Source: Paenibacillus sp. 37 (GTDB taxonomy: Bacteria; Bacillota; Bacilli; Paenibacillales; Paenibacillaceae). From it: DNA of 64,000 nt. The notes beneath the pieces are model-generated. The model made no database searches. It saw only the letters and a list, made by a program, of their open reading frames with translations, and was not told where the DNA came from. The translations under genes and the position numbers were made by a program. The DNA lies in NCBI RefSeq assembly GCF_008386395.1, contig NZ_CP043761.1, forward strand, positions 868,001 through 932,000, read 5' to 3'. Below, one piece after another: positions 61,024 through 64,000 of this stretch; the first letter of the stretch is position 1; the number at the start of each line of letters is the position of its first letter.

Positions 61024-61971
61024 TCATACCCACCCCGTAAATTCCAGTATGGACGCTTTTGCAGACTGTGCTTCCGTATGTGCCCCTTTGCGCCAGGCTT
61101 TGGGTGATTCTCCCATCAGTTTGGCGAAGCAACGGTTAAAGCTGGAGATGGATCGGAAGCCGACCTGCTCAGAGATGGACAGAACGGAGGCCTCCGTGCT
61201 TTTTAATCGCTTGCACGCCTCTTCGACCCGGGTACTATTCAGAAAATCGAGCGGTGTGGTTCCCATAATTTCATGGAACTTGCGGCGAAAATGCGTTGTA
61301 CTCAGATGACACAGTTCAGCGAGGTAATCGATGGTCACAGGCATCATATAGTTTTTGGTGATAAACTCCAGCACGGGTGAGATGACCAAGTTACCTTGGA
61401 GGTCTCGTTCCCGTTCCTGATCCTGAGATGACAAGCGCTCGCTGCTCGCATGAATTCGAAGCAGTTCGATATATAGAGACATCAACAAGCCGTACGCGCT
61501 CTCCCGATAGTAGGGGGACTGCTGCTTCATTTCTTCTACTACTGATGTTGCGAGCATGTGAATTTTGGGATGTTGTTCTTTATTCAGGATGCAATTGGTC
61601 CCCTGAATCGCCCATAAATTCGGTTCAATGTGAGTTTGTGCTGCTTTGAGCGAATGGCGGAAGAGTTCTTCCGGTGAAAAAAAGATATACGCCCACAGGC
61701 TGGCGTTATTAGGTGAACTGTACGTGGTATGCGGAAGATAGCGGGGAATGAACGTGACATCGCCTGCTCGAAAAGGCACAGATTCTCCCTTAATCTCCAT
61801 GATTCCTCCATCGGAATAACAGATGCCAATCTCCATGTGGTTATGGAAATGAAGATGCTCACTCTTGATATCGGATATTCTCCAGCGGTCTCCACTGAGT
61901 AACAGGACAGGAAAATCAATGGGCAGGCTATAGTGACGATATTCAATGACAGGTTTCTTCGGTTTAGGCAT
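61024..61971 (-). CDS. AraC family transcriptional regulator
   Basis: A 315-residue AraC regulator with an N-terminal cupin (HLHFHNHMEIGICYSDGGIM, VTFIPRYLPHTTYS) and a C-terminal pair of HTHs (ITKNYMMPVTIDYLAELCHL, STTHFRRKFHEIMGTTP; VLSISEQVGFRSISSFNRCF). AGGAG lies nine bases before the ATG. It is divergent from GH105, with a cre site in the shared region, so it likely controls the GH105/GH112 genes together with the BTAD regulator. Inducer not shown; rhamnogalacturonan-derived sugar is inference. Confidence 0.92.
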   Translation of the reverse strand: MPKPKKPVIEYRHYSLPIDFPVLLLSGDRWRISDIKSEHLHFHNHMEIGICYSDGGIMEIKGESVPFRAGDVTFIPRYLPHTTYSSPNNASLWAYIFFSPEELFRHSLKAAQTHIEPNLWAIQGTNCILNKEQHPKIHMLATSVVEEMKQQSPYYRESAYGLLMSLYIELLRIHASSERLSSQDQERERDLQGNLVISPVLEFITKNYMMPVTIDYLAELCHLSTTHFRRKFHEIMGTTPLDFLNSTRVEEACKRLKSTEASVLSISEQVGFRSISSFNRCFAKLMGESPKAWRKGAHTEAQSAKASILEFTGWV

Positions 61972-62065
61972 TTTCGAGGACTCCTATGTATAAATGATTG
62001 AAATTGCACAGTTTTGTTGTGAATATGCTTAGATTGAGACTATTTTACTGCGTACAATGGAATAA

Positions 62066-62079
62066 GTAAAGCGTTTACA
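62066..62079. promoter_or_regulatory. cre site upstream of the GH105-GH112 operon
   Basis: GTAAAGCGTTTACA matches cre at 12 of 14 positions and is symmetric (GTAAA-GCG-TTTAC). It lies 64 bases ahead of the GH105 ATG. CcpA repression would fit a carbon-utilisation operon. Confidence 0.65.
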
Positions 62080-62142
62080 AAAATGGACGGACACCTCTCA
62101 GGGTGCACTTGGGGGCGTGTGCGCAGGGAGAGGGGAATAACA

Positions 62143-63162
62143 ATGCTTCAAGTGAAATATGACAGAGAACAGATTCTGCACGTAATCGAGAACGTTACCA
62201 AGAAAACACTGGATATGGATCTGACATGGGATTGGCCCGGCGGTGTGGCGTATTACGGTGTATCCAGAGCCTATCAGACGACAGGCAACCAAGAAATACT
62301 GGACAGGCTGGTGAAATGGGCGGACGAATATATCGAGCTGGGTCTGCCAAGTTGGACTGTAAATACATGTGCCATGGGTCATGTGCTCATCACTTTATAT
62401 GAAGAAACCGGGGATCAGAAATATTGGGATATTGTTCTCAGCAAAGTCGATTATCTCCAGAATCATGCGCTTCGCTTTGGAGACAACGTGCTTCAGCATA
62501 CAGTATCCGTTTCCAATGATTTTCCGGAACAGGCTTGGGCGGATACCTTGTTTATGGCGGCATTTTTCCTGCTCCGTGTAGGTAGCAAATTAAAAGACGA
62601 AGCCATGATCCAGGATGCGCTGAATCAGTATTACTGGCATATCAAATACCTGCAAGATCCGAGCAGCAGTCTGTGGTATCACGGTTATAACCATATCAAC
62701 AAGGACCACATGTCCGGATTTTACTGGGGAAGAGCGAACGCTTGGGGAGCCTATACCATGTCTCAGGTGAAACCGCAATTGAACGACTGGTACTTGTATC
62801 CGCAATGTATGGATGTAGAGTGTGCCCTTCGCGATCAGTTGGCGGCTCTCAAGCTGGTGCAGACCGAGAACGGCTTGTGGCGTACGGTTTTGGATGACGA
62901 AGAATCGTATGAAGAGGTGTCGGCTTCCGCGGGTATTGCAGCAGCCATGATCAATAACGGTAATCCACTGCATACGAAATATGTGCAAAAAGCACTGGAA
63001 GGTATCCTGAACAACATTAGCGAAGATGGGCGTGTGCTTGGTGTATCTGGCGGTACGGCGGTAATGAAGGATCGGGATGGCTATCGCAATATTCCAAAAG
63101 ACTGGATTCAGGGCTGGGGTCAGGGCCTGGCTCTCGCTTTTCTGTCCGATATGTTGAGATAG
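62143..63162 (+). CDS. GH105 unsaturated rhamnogalacturonyl / glucuronyl hydrolase (YteR/YesR-like)
   Basis: A 339-residue (alpha/alpha)6-barrel glycosidase of family GH105, which removes unsaturated galacturonate from the non-reducing end of pectin-lyase products. The putative catalytic Asp134 is in AWADTLFMAAF; LTWDWPGGVAYYGV, YWGRANAWGAYTMSQV and SASAGIAAAMIN are family marks. No signal peptide, so it is intracellular. GAGAGGGG lies upstream of the ATG at 62143. The GH112 gene follows 13 bases after the stop, forming an operon. Confidence 0.93.
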   Translation: MLQVKYDREQILHVIENVTKKTLDMDLTWDWPGGVAYYGVSRAYQTTGNQEILDRLVKWADEYIELGLPSWTVNTCAMGHVLITLYEETGDQKYWDIVLSKVDYLQNHALRFGDNVLQHTVSVSNDFPEQAWADTLFMAAFFLLRVGSKLKDEAMIQDALNQYYWHIKYLQDPSSSLWYHGYNHINKDHMSGFYWGRANAWGAYTMSQVKPQLNDWYLYPQCMDVECALRDQLAALKLVQTENGLWRTVLDDEESYEEVSASAGIAAAMINNGNPLHTKYVQKALEGILNNISEDGRVLGVSGGTAVMKDRDGYRNIPKDWIQGWGQGLALAFLSDMLR

Positions 63163-63175
63163 GGAGGGAACCACA

Positions 63176-64000
63176 TTGTCCAAAACAACCAAAGGCTCCT
63201 TTACACTACCGGGAGAATCCGGTTATGAAGCACTGACGCTGGAACTTGCCGATCGCTGGGGTGCCGATGTAATCCGTGACAGTGACGGTACGAAATTGTC
63301 CGATGAGATTATCAATGCCGGATATGGCATCTATTCAACCATTTGCATTATTCGGGATCATAATGAGTGGGCATCCCGTAATCTGGATAAACTGCAGCAA
63401 TGTTTTCTCATTACGAATCCGAAGGTCGCTGTGCAAGATTATGTATCCATCTATCTGATGGAGGATTTCTTCGCTGAACAATTCAGGGTGAATGATTCCA
63501 AAGAAGCGTTTAAATATTGGCAAGTGTATGATCGAACGACTGGGGAAGAGGTACCTAGAGGACAGTGGAATTATGAAAGGGAATCAGGCAATGTTGTCAT
63601 TACTGGTGTTGCTCCTTGGCATAAATACACGGTGAGTTTCATGGTCTATCGGATCTGGGAAGAGATCTCCATGTACAATCATACGACGAATAATTGGGAT
63701 AAAGAGCATCTGATGCAGATTGACCCGATCTATACGGAAACGCAATCGTATCTACTAGATTGGATGGAAAATTGGTGCCAAAACCATCCGGAAACAACGG
63801 TTGTACGTTTTACATCGCTATTTTATAATTTCGCCTGGATCTGGGGCAGTGATGAACGGAATCGCCATCTGTTCTCGGATTGGGGTTCCTATGATTTTAC
63901 GGTAAGTTCGAGAGCCTTGGATCTGTTCGCTCAGAAATATGGGTACTCACTCTCAGCCGAGGACTTTGTGAATGGTGGTAAATATCAGGTCACTCATATG
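63176..64000 (+). CDS. GH112 galactosyl-sugar phosphorylase, 5' part (cut by the right edge)
   Basis: The frame starts at TTG 63176 (AGGGAGG eight bases upstream) and runs open to the edge, 275 codons of a protein that is normally about 720. It matches family GH112 (1,3-beta-galactosyl-N-acetylhexosamine or D-galactosyl-beta-1,4-L-rhamnose phosphorylase): GSFTLPGESGYEALTLELA, RWGADVIRDSDGTKLSDEI, AGYGIYSTICIIRDHNEW, WEEISMYNHTTNNWDKEHL and FYNFAWIWGSDERNRHLFSDW are nearly identical to the family. The neighbouring GH105 favours a galactosyl-rhamnose substrate from rhamnogalacturonan over a host lacto-N-biose substrate (inference). Confidence 0.9.
   Translation, partial: MSKTTKGSFTLPGESGYEALTLELADRWGADVIRDSDGTKLSDEIINAGYGIYSTICIIRDHNEWASRNLDKLQQCFLITNPKVAVQDYVSIYLMEDFFAEQFRVNDSKEAFKYWQVYDRTTGEEVPRGQWNYERESGNVVITGVAPWHKYTVSFMVYRIWEEISMYNHTTNNWDKEHLMQIDPIYTETQSYLLDWMENWCQNHPETTVVRFTSLFYNFAWIWGSDERNRHLFSDWGSYDFTVSSRALDLFAQKYGYSLSAEDFVNGGKYQVTHM

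Noticed and set aside
62034..62058. TTGAGA ... TACAAT upstream of GH105
   Set aside because: The spacer is only 13 bases, too short for a SigA promoter.
1..64000. tRNA, rRNA, CRISPR arrays, insertion sequences, prophage and att sites
   Set aside because: Looked for on both strands: no cloverleaf or tRNA 3' end, no repeat-spacer array, no transposase or integrase, and no terminal repeats were seen.

Overview
The window looks like a chromosomal segment of a Bacillota bacterium, most likely a Paenibacillus. Many genes have strong AGGAGG-type ribosome binding sites and TTG or GTG starts. There are Bacillus-type housekeeping homologues (YerB, YerC, DgkB, RlmCD), many AraC/TetR regulators and 7TMR-type sensor kinases, plant-polysaccharide enzymes and CcpA-type cre sites. 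No rRNA, tRNA, CRISPR array, insertion sequence or prophage was seen. The genus is an inference; no phylogenetic marker was compared.

Layout. 1-6.4 kb: the 3' end of a repeat-containing probably surface protein, an AraC regulator, small membrane proteins, an alpha/beta hydrolase and a DODA-type dioxygenase. 6.4-16 kb: DoxX, a YerB-like lipoprotein, a PhoU-like/Pit phosphate uptake pair, CorA, DIP1984, the AlkC glycosylase, a YqfQ-like protein, YerC and a CbiX-like chelatase. A striking array of paired DnaA-box-like sites lies between pit and corA. 16-24.7 kb: two mirror-image TetR / ketopantoate-reductase-like divergons flank a DUF4395 protein, a secreted Nep1-like (NPP1) toxin, DgkB and RlmD. 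24.8-27.9 kb: an LRR zinc-ribbon membrane protein and an acetyltransferase.

27.9-36.8 kb is an AT-rich accessory island. It holds a decayed hsdM fragment, a 1606-residue fusion of a DEDD-type exonuclease, a RecQ helicase and a UvrD-like helicase behind a 28-bp near-perfect palindrome, and a McrB/McrC pair whose McrB carries a large insertion just after the Walker A motif. It resembles a remodelled restriction/defence locus and is my best candidate for an undescribed system.

36.8-45.4 kb returns to ordinary chromosomal content: tRNA-dihydrouridine synthase, ankyrin protein, SF0329-like protein, MetE-like protein, GNAT, a TVP38-family membrane protein and a two-component pair. 45.6-49.4 kb is a sugar-related divergon (carboxylesterase, AraC, GH27 alpha-galactosidase, zinc-ribbon protein) with a cre site. 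49.9-56.5 kb has AlkD, a TetR-controlled dihydrolipoyl dehydrogenase / HlyD / ABC-2 permease operon with a textbook operator, and a DUF4317 protein. 56.6-64 kb is a carbohydrate-sensing locus: a BTAD-containing response regulator, a dual-kinase hybrid sensor, an AraC regulator, then a cre-preceded GH105 unsaturated rhamnogalacturonyl hydrolase and the 5' part of a GH112 phosphorylase that runs off the right edge. Together the right-hand genes suggest sensing and use of pectin-derived oligosaccharides.
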